Shown here piece by piece: positions 11,051 to 21,420 of a stretch of 64,000 nt of DNA (within the stretch, counting starts at the first letter, position 1; every line of letters starts with the position of its first letter). Position numbers and translations under genes: made by a program. The stretch comes from Rhizoctonia solani. Lineage: Eukaryota; Basidiomycota; Agaricomycetes; Cantharellales; Ceratobasidiaceae. The stretch is from positions 1,116,001-1,180,000 of the forward strand of contig NC_057384.1 in the NCBI RefSeq assembly GCF_016906535.1, given 5' to 3'. A model generated the notes under the pieces. It saw only the letters and a list, made by a program, of their open reading frames with translations. It was not told the DNA's origin and did not search any database.

Positions 11051-13720
11051 ATGGCTTCGCCTTCGCTGCAGCTCCCTGCACTCAACCAGCCATTGGGCAC
11101 TCCCGCAGCCGAATGGGCTCAGGAAACAGTCCAAGCGATTGATCCGAATGTTTCCACTGGTGTTGTCACAGACTCGAGTGGAAATCCTACCACAAACCAC
11201 GCCAAAAGCGCTCTGGAAGGCACCCCAGGCCTCGGTGTCCACTCAAACAAGACGCCTGCTGAACTCCTCATGCAGCGCTCTACGATCCAGCCCCCAGTCA
11301 GCGGTGAACCCATCACACGTGACGCGAGGACTCTGGAGAACACAAAGGTCCACACAGAGCCCAAGCCCCAGTGTATACCGATGCACAAGGCAACCCGACG
11401 ACTAACCCCAACGAAAGCGCGCTCGCGGGTACTCCTGGAGCTGTCGAGCCACTTCCTTCTGCTGTCAACAAGAGCCTTCCTCCCACCCCGGCCCCTCAAC
11501 TCCCCGGAGGCTGGATTCGAGGCCCAGGTAGGCCATTACTCAACCCCACCATGAGACTGCTTTATTAATCCAGTAATTAGAATCACGCCAGCATTCCCTG
11601 GTTATTCCTGAAACCTCGCTCTACGAAGATGTATCAGAGGCACTCGGAACTGTCGGAAGAGCCGCTTTCTCCGCACTCCCATCGGGTGTTATTGGATCGC
11701 TGAGCAACGGGAACCCACAAGGCGAGACCAATGGAAATGCCGATGCCACTCAGGTCCAGGCCCCAGCCACATCGACCGAGCCCAAGTCTGGCCCGTCCCC
11801 GCCCCCGCGCTCGGCTTCACCCGGAATCCTGTCTCGTGCTCAAGGCATGCTCAACGGTCTCTTGGGTACGTCACAACTTGAACTGTTGTCCGACACAAGT
11901 ACTAATACATGTCAGCTCGACCCGCGTCTCCAGCAGCCAAGCTCCCCTCCCCCGACGCCCCGACAACTACAGGTGAAGCTGCTCTCGTGGGCGGCGGAGC
12001 CGTGGCCGACACGGCAAACAAACTCGGAGACAGCATCGCCGCCAACCAAGATCTCGGAGGCCACGACCCCAAGGGCGTCAAAGAAACCGAACAGGCCAAA
12101 CTCGAGCGAGAAGCCGCCGGAAATGTGATTTCGCCCGAGAGCGCGAATACAGCGGCCCGGTTCATGGATGCTGGAATCCCGACCCCGGTTAGTCTATTAT
12201 TATTATTTTGTGATGGTGACTAAACGGTCTTTGTAGGACCCGAATGAGCCTCCCAAGAACCCGGGCGTTGCAGGCTCTGTGTTCCCGACTGTGCCACACG
12301 ACGGTAAGAAGAGCAAGGGCAAATTCGGCTCGACTCTTTCCCCCGATTTGGACGTCCAAGAAGCTGCAAAGAGGTCCAACCAGGACTTTTCGATTCCGAT
12401 CCCAGCGCTGATTCTCGAGGCAGGTTACCCACTGATGGCACCTTTTTTTTCTAACCTTGGAATCCAGATGCCAAGTCTCAGTCGACTAGCAGCAGCGACA
12501 GGCCACAGCCTACGGTAACTAAAGTCTCTGACTCTGGCATCACGGGAAAGCTTATGGATGTCAAGGATATCGTTGCTGCTCCCTTTGCAGGTAGCCGCGC
12601 TTCCCAGGTACTATCATTTATTCCTTGGACTCGATAAAAACCTTTTCGAGACTTATCTTTTCGGTTGTAGGAAATGGCCAGGCCGACCGACCTGACATCT
12701 CCCAGCAGCCCAGGAAACAAGAAATCGCCATGTACGTTTCTCTACAATGCACAACCTCGAGGGGGGTATATCTGACACAAAGGGGCTTCCCCGGTTGATT
12801 TTATAGCATCTGGTGCTCAATATGGTGCAGGCGCCAACCCCGAGGGCATCCGCACGACTGCCAACCCGCACACTGCGCATACAGGGCTGGCTCCGGCCAG
12901 GGAAGACGCCGCGGACCGTCATGTTGGCGGAACACCCGTGATCAAGACTACTACCAATAACATCAACACCAGCTCCAACGCCAACGCCAACGCCAATACT
13001 GGCAACGTCGGCCCGGCTGTTATTACCGGTACCGACCCCAAGGAACTCCCCGGGACCGAGCACAAGGGTTCCGGATCCGCTTCGAGCATCGGACACAAGG
13101 GGACCAGTTCGAGTATCGGGCACAAGGACCCGTCGAGCGCCAGTACCGAAGGACCCAACTCGATCGGTATCCCGATTCAAGGAATTAGCAGCCGCGGAGC
13201 CGGTCAGGGCCCGATCTACGCTGCCGAAGATGGCGGACTCGTCCAGCACCCTCCTTCTGCAGCTGCTGCCTCTTCGTCGTCGCCCCCCGGAAGTCCGAAC
13301 AAGAGTGTGTCGAGACTGTGGAATCGGAGTCGCCGGTCAGTCGACGAGGGTACGACCGGGACCAAGTCGACCAAGAGCCGGTATACCGAGGTGAGTCTCG
13401 GGTGTTGAATGTGTTTGCGGTTCGGGTGTTGATGTATCGTGTGTGCGTTGAAAGGAACCTTCGAATGGGTCCGAGTCGGGGTCTACGCCTACCAGTCCGT
13501 CGTCTAGTCGCTTCAAGGTTCCGTTGAAGGATAAGATCAAAGGTAAGGCGCTTTGTATCCTTTTGCGCATTGTGGAATACATGCTGACTACTTGTGCTTG
13601 CGTCTGCTAGGTGAAATCAAGATTATTACGGGCAAGGTGTCTAGGAACGAGAGCAGGATCGAGCAAGGCATCGCGCTCAAGACTGGTCAAGATCCTACTA
13701 GTCCTATCCACAAGCACTAG
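11051..13720 (+). CDS. Uncharacterised Ser/Thr/Pro-rich protein with C-terminal KDKIKGEIK module (paralogue A)
   Basis: Ten exons are proposed: 11051-11303, 11348-11527, 11581-11865, 11916-12187, 12237-12423, 12468-12607, 12671-12731, 12807-13390, 13455-13542 and 13611-13720. They total 2160 bases, giving 719 residues in phase. No enzyme domain is visible. Near the N-terminus two related segments repeat: VVTDSSGNPTTN...SALEGTPG and VYTDAQGNPTTN...SALAGTPG. The middle is disordered, with SPSPPPRSASPG-like stretches and an Asn/Ala run (SNANANANTGN). The C-terminus has a compact module: GIPIQGISSRGAGQGPIYA, then SVSRLWNRSRRSVDE, then VPLKDKIKGEIKIITGKVSR followed by EQGIALKTG. The same module, in the same order, is found in the plus-strand gene at 17890-18763, so the two are paralogues. 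The KxKGExKxxxGK pattern recalls small fungal stress-associated proteins, but I assign no function. Confidence 0.82.
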
Positions 13721-15134
13721 ATTTAATCTTGCCTTGCCTTGCCGACATCGAACCGAACCGAATCCGTCTGAACTGAACCAGATACCGTATGGATGATTGT
13801 GGGGGGAAAATATGAATTTCTTTTTCCGAATGATGGGTATAATGTAATAGTCATAAAGACGTGCGATCCCCCCCCTTTTTTTAATGCCCACATGTCTTTC
13901 ACTCTGTTTTGTATTGTATAATATAACAATTTTTTTCTTGGCTTTTTTATCAAATGCTTCGAGAGGTGGTGGTATAGTCTCTATACATCATAAGCGTGCT
14001 ATCAGTCCCGATAGTATTTGGGTAGTACAAGTTCAGCTTTATTGCTTCGTGTGTTGACTACATATATGCGCACAAATATCAACAGAGAGAATGAGTACTC
14101 GGTTTGTTTTTCCATGTGACACGAGTGTTTATTTACTTGTGGATGCTGTGAGTCTCCCTGTCTGGCGGGGAAAGTGCAAAACGTACGAGCTCAATGAGGA
14201 CATAGCGCACCTAGCTTGAGTTTCTTCTCCGAGTTGTGACATGCCTTACGAGCAAATTGGTCCAGCTATTGTAGGGCAAAGTTGGAAATCTTCGGGTAGC
14301 ACAAAAAGGGTAGTCTATTCTATCTCGTGCATACATACATGTTCTACCTATCAATCCAGGCGTTCTGTGGTGCATATTTCATCGTCTCATTAGCTCCCCC
14401 GCTTTTCTGGATTACACTAAACTGGCCCAGTAAGACCACTCGATTGGCCAATGCCAAAAAAAAAAGGCTACTGCGAAAGCTCATGTACTCCAAGATCAAT
14501 GCGGCACATCATAAACCACTACCCGAACCTAATTTGCGCCAAGTATATCAAAGTTTGCGAATCAATCGAGTTCAAGATACAATCAACTCTCTCCCGAATC
14601 GCAGCCTCCATCCCCATTTGCGCAATCAAGGGATCCAACAACTGAATTACCCACAGACCCCTCAATTACTGGTAAGTTGGGTGCAAACTAGACTTTGTTT
14701 TAGCGTAATTATAAACCCATCGATCATCGCTCCGAAAAACTTGCGAATCAGGGTTGATCCTACGTAGTATGAACCGTCGGTAATAAAGAAATACAGGAAC
14801 GAATGTGTTGAAAGGTTAGATTTTTGCCGATCCATTCAATTCCTTCGCGGCGACCTTGAATGGCAAGCTCTGATTTAAATTCTTAGAAAAATAAGCTCGA
14901 GAGGCGATCGTTTTGATCAAGAATGAAGAAATTGAGATGGCGTTCTTTCAACGGCAATGGATCGATAATCCCTGAGCTTAACTTGCACACCACGGCCCGA
15001 CTCTATTGGCGAATTCGAACCCATCGGAAAACGCATGTCCTCACTTTACTAATTGCATCGAAGCATCCAAGATCAGCGTGCGAGTGCGTATCTCTATTCA
15101 TCTTGCAAGTTTTTCTCTGTGGGCATGGGACGAA
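13721..15134. other. Intergenic stretch between convergent genes, with a coding-like patch
   Basis: Downstream of paralogue A (plus) and of the JmjC gene (minus). AT-rich with a C run near 13870 and an A run at 14456-14465. On the minus strand, about 14480-14630 reads as a coherent helical peptide (DPLIAQMGMEAAIRERVDCI, then LNSIDSQTLIYLAQIRFG) ending at a stop or a GTAGTG donor. It could be an exon of an unrecognised gene. I could not extend it with confidence. Confidence 0.4.
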
Positions 15135-16719
15135 CTAGAACCAGAAGCTAACGCTAAAGCTGTTTCCTCCCACACCCCGCATCGCATGCCACCACCCCGG
15201 GGGAATAATCAGTGCATCCCCGGGGCTCAGGACGACGCTCTGGGCCATGGGAAGAGTGTGGCTAAAGAAGAGGGGATACGATGGGTCGTGGGTGTTGAAC
15301 TGAGAGAGCGAATACGTCGATCGAGGATGTATTTCCCATCATTCCCTCGCGTTTAGGATGCGACTTGGTTCGGTCGGGGTATCACCTTCGTGTGATGGTT
15401 TGGATATCGGATTGAATGCATACATCCCTGATGAGGCCTCGGGTGGAGCAAGCCAGATAATTTTGAAGCCCACGATTTGAACTGAGGGTGTATTGTTAGG
15501 GCTGAGAAATAGAAAAATACGAGCAAAATGGATGCACCGTATATGTTATAATATGGATCCTGTAGTACATATGCGCTCCGAGTAAGCTCACATATATGGA
15601 ATTGTAGTAAATTCGCCTCACAGTATGGGCAGGGCTATTTGCTCCCCTTCCTCCGCACCAGGCATTGATTACAAGTTGTTCATTATTTCCCGGTGGCCCA
15701 ACATAACCTAAATCCATGTAAAAATACCATTACCCGGGATGAAACAGTCCCCCAACGTACAAGGGTGACTCTCAGGCTCGGCATATACATAATCCGGCAC
15801 TTGAATATCGGCTCGTAACTTGGGAAACTGGGTAAATAGAGAGTGCTGTGCGAGGTACAGCTGCTCAGTATCATCTACTTCCTCTCCCCATCCAATTTTA
15901 TCCAAAAAATCGCTCCAGGGCACGAGCTCGACGCTCCAGTCGTCGGTGCGATAGTCTCCCCCTCGTTCGACGGGTACGATTCGGCCTCGTCCTGCGCATG
16001 AGACGAGGTAGGATTTTGATTTCCAGTTTGTAGTGGCGGGCCATGAAGATGCGAAGCCTGGAAGTACGAACGGACGTTGTGCACGAGCCGGGAATGCGGA
16101 AAGGGAGGGAGGCGGGGTTATCGTGGGGACTAAATCTGTACCAAGGGACAGCGTAGGTTGTTGAGATAATACCCGATGTGGCGTAGAAATATCAATTACT
16201 AGAGGGAGGTACCAACGCTGGATGAAAGAAATGCAGGAGAGCGTGAGTTCGAGTCTGCCTTCACCAGGAGCTCCAGCGAGAATGATTGCTTGGTCGAGAA
16301 GTCGGATTGCTCGTTCCCATTCGTCGTTAGATTGGGCGTTCTCCGATTTTCCTATGGATGATTTCTCTTTGAGTAATTTTAAGCAACGAAGTAGGACAGT
16401 ATCCGTATAGAGTCGTCGCCATTCACGTCCCAAAGCTAGCTTTGACTGCACAGTTTCTGGATCCAGTTCAAACAATTCAAGTGATCCAAGAAAATTCTGT
16501 CCACACTCTATAAGGTCTAGCAAAAGATTGTCGGGTTAAGTGAGTTGTATCAATTGCAGCGGAGGCCGGACCTTGAGTATTAGGATGCAAAGTATCTTCA
16601 AGATCTTGGAGCAGAGACACAAGCACTGTACCAGGCCATTCTTGGTCTTCCAAAAAACTTAAAGTATTTCTCTGATAATCATAGCTACTGTCGCTCTGGT
16701 AGTCTGACCCTGAAGACAT
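15135..16719 (-). CDS. JmjC-domain Fe(II)/2-oxoglutarate dioxygenase, KDM8/JMJD5-like, with an in-frame TGA
   Basis: Proposed exons on the minus strand: 16719-16572, 16516-15761, 15707-15622, 15559-15538 (22 bases) and 15481-15135. They sum to 1359 bases, giving 452 codons in phase. The helical N-terminal part is followed by RPFVLPGFASSWPA, then GRGRIVPVERGGDYRTDDWS, then LYLAQHSLFTQFPKLRADI and LVINAWCGG. The iron-binding SPAHTDPYYN supplies His329 and Asp331 (split by an intron), then VQIVGFKIIWLAPPE. The last segment, SPGDALIIPPGWWHAMR, supplies the distal His436. The C-terminus at FSVSFWF matches the usual family end. JMJD5-like enzymes are nuclear or cytosolic hydroxylases or peptidases; the substrate here is unknown. 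Codon 385 (15341-15339) is TGA. Around it another frame reads NTSSIDVF, a motif expected here in relatives, so two compensating frame slips seem likelier than recoding. All metal ligands are intact. Confidence 0.83.
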
Positions 16720-17889
16720 GTCGTTGAAGAGCGCAGAAGAGACAAGGAGGTTCACCCTGTAGATCCAGGGAACTCACAACAGCCGACCAAGACCGTGGCG
16801 CCGGGCGCTTATGACTTGGTGTAAGGACGTCTTATCTTATGACCACGATCCATCCCCGGGTCGTGATGGAGTAGCACGTTCGCCAGGATACCACCTTCGT
16901 TCTGAGGCGTCCCTGCTCCTATAGGAATTAGGGTATAATTGGCACTTACTCGGCTGTGCCCGTATTTTACTTCGCCCAAATCCTGGGTATAAATTTTGAC
17001 TAGACTTGGTGTGAACATCCGTCCCTCAAGTGAGGTAACCTTCCCAGCATGGACTTAACAGTCATTGGGTCGAGATAATTAGTCAAGGGCAAGTGATGAC
17101 TATACTCGATTTACGACAACATCCAGATCATACGATCGGAGAACCGCGATATTGCGGAGTACGTCAAATTGGAGCCTGTCGGGCCCGAAACCGGGCAAAT
17201 TGTGCCACTCGCGCGGAGCCTTGTCTTTCTACAACACGACTTGAGCTTACCGCCCTTGGACAACCCATGGCCGGCTCCGGTTGGTTGACAGCCCTATCGG
17301 AACCGGAAGTTCGGGTACATGCGAGAGGGACTTTGCTTTACCGCTGGGTCCAGCCTTGCACGTTGACAGCCGCGTCCGAAAGGGAAAGGCCTGGGTGCGC
17401 GGTTTCGTCCGAAGGTAAAGGCATCTTGCGGCCGTAGGCTATGATCTATATTGAGTCCGTTCAACTTTGTCGACGACTTTGTGAGATTAATTATATGCGA
17501 TATATGGCTACTTGTCGCCGGCCAAGACTTTTGTCAACAGTCGGGCGCTGAGGTTGATTCCTCTAGAGGAGAACGAAGGGCAAGGACGCCAAGTGGCGTA
17601 TCTCCTAATACCAATGAGAGATATCAGCTGACCGGAATGTTCTTGGTGGCCGATCCTGGCCGCACTTTGCAGCTATAAACAAGAGTTTCGTTTGACTCTC
17701 CTCATCTCAGTCTACTACTTGTGCAAAGCAATCACAGTAAGTCCAGTGTACTTGTAGTATACGAGCGATACTTATATGCTCTTCTACCAGATCACAAACG
17801 GCATCACCCTCAACTGTTGAATCCTGATTCTTGGGTAACAACATATACAAACACTCGTAAAGAATTTCATAAATCAGAGCCCACAAATC
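16720..17889. other. Intergenic stretch between divergent genes
   Basis: Separates the starts of the JmjC gene (minus) and paralogue B (plus), so it should contain both promoters. A GC-rich patch at about 17120-17275 gives a 50-codon plus-strand frame (EYVKLEPVGPETGQIVPLAR near its middle) that looks coding-like but has no start, partner exon or recognised family. Confidence 0.4.
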
Positions 17890-18763
17890 ATGCTATCAGA
17901 CGTGAAGAACGTTGTGTCCACCCTGTTTACCCACAAACACGCACCAGCGGTGAGCGATCAGCAGAAGGATGAGATATATTCCTAATTATTTTTCCTTCTC
18001 CCTCTCCCCCACAGAAATCAAGCGAACCCTTATCAGTCGCACATCCGGAGAAACAAGCTGATCATGAGGCACCAACTGGTAGGCGATATACGTACGTAAC
18101 GCTAATTTCCATTCTGGTAACAAATTCCCTACAGCTATGCAGCGCCCAAGCCAACGCCCATCCAACCTAGTACCGAAGAAGAAAACCAGGCGGCCAGCCG
18201 TGGTATTCCCATCCGTGGGATCAGCAGTCGCGGCTCGGGCCAAGGCATGATTTATGCAAGTCCAGACGGAAGGATTTCCATGCATGCCGAGCCCACTGCG
18301 GAACCCATTACTCGCATCTCTCCGCCTCATTCCCCTCCTGCTAGTCCACGCAAGGGTCTGTCCCGACTTTGGAGCAGGAGCCGCAAGTCTGTTGATGAGA
18401 GTACACCCAAACCGGTAGAGTCTCAGCCAGCGAGGTAAGTCAAATTCATCATGTGCCTCGACTCAATCCTCAATAACGAAATCTCAGCCGCCAGTGGAGG
18501 CGCCTGTCGAATCCGAGTCACATCCTACACCAAGCAGCCCTACTGCAAAGCATACAAAAGTTCCATTGAAAGACAAGGTCATGGGTACGCTAGAATTTAT
18601 TGGCAAAATAGGATACGGGCTATAATGTGTGTTAATTTGTCCTGTAGGCGAATTCAAGATCATTTCTGGAAAGGTTTCTAGGGACGGAACTAAGGTCGAG
18701 GAAGGGATTGCCCTCAAGACCGGTCATGGTCATCCTGAGCCTGTCGAAACTGAGAGGCATTGA
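17890..18763 (+). CDS. Short paralogue B with C-terminal KDKVMGEFK module
   Basis: Five exons proposed: 17890-17949, 18015-18078, 18143-18414, 18488-18584 and 18648-18763, together 609 bases and 202 residues in phase. The N-terminus is MLSDVKNVVSTLFTHKHAPA. The rest parallels the last third of paralogue A: GIPIRGISSRGSGQGMIYA, SPPHSPPASPRKGLSRLW, SRSRKSVDE, VPLKDKVMGEFKIISGKVSR and EEGIALKTGHG. Two introns sit at equivalent places in both genes: before the Pro/Ser linker and between KG/MG and the following Glu. This supports descent from one ancestor. The donor of the third intron could instead be at 18432, but that breaks the phase. No function is known. It may be a trimmed copy of the C-terminal module of paralogue A, or A may be an extended version of it. 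Confidence 0.75.
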
Positions 18764-19077
18764 AGTGGTGGATAGGTTGAACCGATACCAGGGAATTATT
18801 TCGAATATTTTCGATTGCTTACTATTGTATCATACGCACTGGGGTTCTCCCCAAATACTCTCTTCTAGGTTTCCGATAGTGTAATGTACTCGAATTATTG
18901 ATTCGTGATGGCTGTGTTAATAGTGAATAAATGATCAATAAATGATCATATTTCCATATTATCATTGGCGCTTTCGATGAGGGCGGAGGATATCATTTAG
19001 TTCATTCATCTAAATACGTCCATGGATTCCTCAGCCACTTTGCATCTGCTAGTGGCCATATCTACATTCAAGATAGT
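18764..19077. other. Short spacer between convergent genes
   Basis: AT-rich 3' flank shared by paralogue B and the minus-strand IMP1 gene. The direct repeat AATAAATGATCA/AATAAATGATCAT near 18925-18948 may serve in 3'-end formation. Nothing coding. Confidence 0.4.
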
Positions 19078-19688
19078 TCAGTATACACACCGTTCAATAT
19101 GAGAAAAAAAAACCCCTACCCTTGCCAGAACTCTCGCCCTGACAAGCCCTATTGGCACGGGACCATACACTCTCGAATCTCTCGAATTGTTGTAATTATC
19201 ACCCTGCAGCCACACATGACCTTGGGGCACCACGATATGTCTCGCATCGCTCTCCGAGGGGTCAACACATACTGTATCGCCCGGCAGACCAAGAAGACGC
19301 TTGCACACGAGCCGGGTGGGGTCTACGGGCGAGATACTGATTACCAGGTCACCCCTCGAGAGTCTGGGCGGAGAGGTCTTGAGAGATAGAGACTCTTGCA
19401 GGAGGATGTCGCCGTGCGGGTTCAGCGTGGGTAACATCGAAGCACCTTCGCACTGGGCATATATGAATTACCATTTTATATGTATCCTTGTACACGGCTG
19501 GGGAAACGATTGTTTGTGCTCACCATTCCGATATTGGCAACATGCTGCGTAAATAAATGCGCGACGCAGGTGACCTAGCTCTCCCATTAGGCCCCAATTA
19601 TTTTTCGCGCAAGTACTTCACGTACCTGAGTTACGACAAATACGTACCCTCTTAGACGTTGGTAAAACAACGCCTTGAATGAGTTCAT
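19078..19688 (-). CDS. IMP1: Mitochondrial inner membrane protease subunit 1 (S26 signal peptidase family)
   Basis: Imp1 is a catalytic subunit of the inner membrane peptidase, which removes sorting signals from proteins delivered to the intermembrane space. Exons are 19688-19626, 19574-19524 and 19452-19078, together 489 bases and 162 residues, a normal size. The hydrophobic N-terminal stretch (about residues 14-37) fits a membrane anchor. CEGASMLPTL contains the nucleophile Ser43. RLVCKRLLGLPGD contains the general-base Lys89. HVWLQGDNYNNSRDSRVYGP is the conserved signal-peptidase box, followed by LVRARVLARV. The NxxDS-type end of that box, as opposed to Imp2 features, supports subunit 1. 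All junctions keep phase and donors are GTACGT and GTGAGC. The gene converges on paralogue B. Confidence 0.93.
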
Positions 19689-20648
19689 TGGCAAGTTCAG
19701 GAAGTGCCTTGTATTTCAAATCAAATGGTAAGCGCCGGCGTTTCTTTGAAACTCTACTGAATTTACAAGTCCCGAACTATTTCTGGTCCAAGTAAGATAA
19801 AACTTCGTCTTTGATAAAATGCTATGAGATATTATTGGGCACGTGTTTTGTGATGTATTTCATTGTCTTCAAAGACCCTCGGTCCGTTGTGAACCCGCAT
19901 ACATGCCCATTTATATATTCCACACACACGTACTGTGCTACATAGTAGTTATCAGCAAGGAGAATACCATGTTCTTGGATCAATTCTATCGCCCTAATCA
20001 TGTTCAAATCTATCTCACCCTTCGCCCATCGACACACTACTGAGATGAGCAGAGGTAGTAACAGATCATTTCGAAGAGTGATGCAGTTTTATGATATTCC
20101 GCTATCAACTATCTGCACTGATCTATCTAGATCATTTCGAATTACCTAGCACTCTTTCGCAATGCACATAGGCCAATTCACGTTCCCTGCATCATACCGG
20201 GTTTTCATAGGGCTTTCCGGGATTTGAACTGGTGTGGGGCGGCTATTCGGCCAGCACGAGCCCCTAAATATGCAGGTTGCAATGGATTGGGGAAATCATC
20301 TGATTTTCGAAGTATCGTCCCAAGTCGAATATAGTAACTTCTTCAAGAGACATACACCAACTAGATTTTTTTTGTGCGTTTAGGTCTCGGGATCTTCACA
20401 AGTAAATCGACCCTGCATGTTGTTGGTCAAACACAGATTATAAAAGACATACAAAATAATGATAAGTATATACCAGGCTCCCCAAGATCATCCATTCATC
20501 TGGGCCTACTTCTATAGTATTAGATTTGTGCCTCACTTCCAGATTTGGAGTCGAAACCATTAGTTTGATGCGATGAGGAGCCGAGGTGAGATTGGTGGCG
20601 CAATGGTGATGCAACGTTTATTTAGCGAACAAGCCAGTAGAGTACTGG

Positions 20649-20870
20649 GGCCAATGAATTAGGCGTCTAACAGGATAGAGAGGATACTTGCAGCCTGGAC
20701 CCTGGGTCTTTCCGAACATCACCCCGAGCCCCATACGGTCTGGTTAACTCCGACAGATGCATGGTACGGTACCGGGTCTGTACCATGGGAAGGAAATAGG
20801 GGTGTCGCGAAAATGAAGTAAAGTAACGTCGGATGACCGCAAATTTACTTGCAAAGTCACAGTGTATGCT
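20649..20870 (+). repeat. Left arm of inverted repeat
   Basis: Pairs with the right arm at about 21195-21420. The best-conserved block is CTGGGTCTTTCCGA at about 20702-20715. Confidence 0.6.
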
Positions 20871-21194
20871 ACCTATGGTGTACACAATGACCACTGCGCC
20901 CTTCGAATCTCTCTTTGCTCCTCTTTTGAAGCTCTGGGGATTATCAGAGGGCCCGGTGGGTAATACGAGACTAGAACGAAAGATACTGCGTCTGTAGGAG
21001 AGACGGCTTTGATAAGGAAATGAATAATGAACGCATTTTTACAGGCTACTATTTGTGTGATTGCTTGCTTGCCAGTGTGCTTGTTTACCACCAGAAGCGA
21101 AGAGAATCTCTGCTGTGACACTAATCCGTTGTAGTTGGACTTTAATAGAGTAGCAAGGGTGAGATCCAAACCTATAGCATGGTCATTGAGCAAA

Positions 21195-21420
21195 TCATGG
21201 GTGAAATGCATTGTAACCTTTACGAGTAACTTTTTGTTCGTGCGGCGCTACTTCGCTTCACTCCTGCATTCCTTTTCAATGCTACAGAGCCGGTACTGTA
21301 CCATCCTCTCGTCATAGTCTACCAAACCGTACAAGGCTAGGGGGATGCTCGGAAAGACCCAGAGTCCAGCCTGTGAATACATTCCCTCCATCCTATTAGG
21401 AGTCTATTTGATTGGCCTCT
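21195..21420 (-). repeat. Right arm of inverted repeat
   Basis: The reverse complement of this segment matches the left arm. The counterpart of the best-conserved block is TCGGAAAGACCCAG at about 21349-21362. Confidence 0.6.

Larger units (their letters stand above)
20649..21420. mobile_element. Foldback/MITE-like element with inverted arms of about 225 bases
   Basis: The left arm (about 20649-20870) and the reverse complement of the right arm (about 21195-21420) align over their length with scattered differences. Matching blocks include GGCCAAT, CTAA.AGGAT.GAG, CTGGGTCTTTCCGA, GTACCG, GAAG.AA and TTACT.G.AAAG. I estimate about 70% identity by eye. The central segment of roughly 320 bases has no coding chain. 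This arrangement fits a non-autonomous foldback or MITE-like transposon, or two opposed copies of one repeat. Target-site duplications are not evident, so exact ends are uncertain. Confidence 0.6.

Noticed and set aside
20215..20235. Reverse-strand GTTCAAATCCCGG, reminiscent of a tRNA T arm
   Set aside because: The stem bases on either side do not pair and no full cloverleaf can be drawn.
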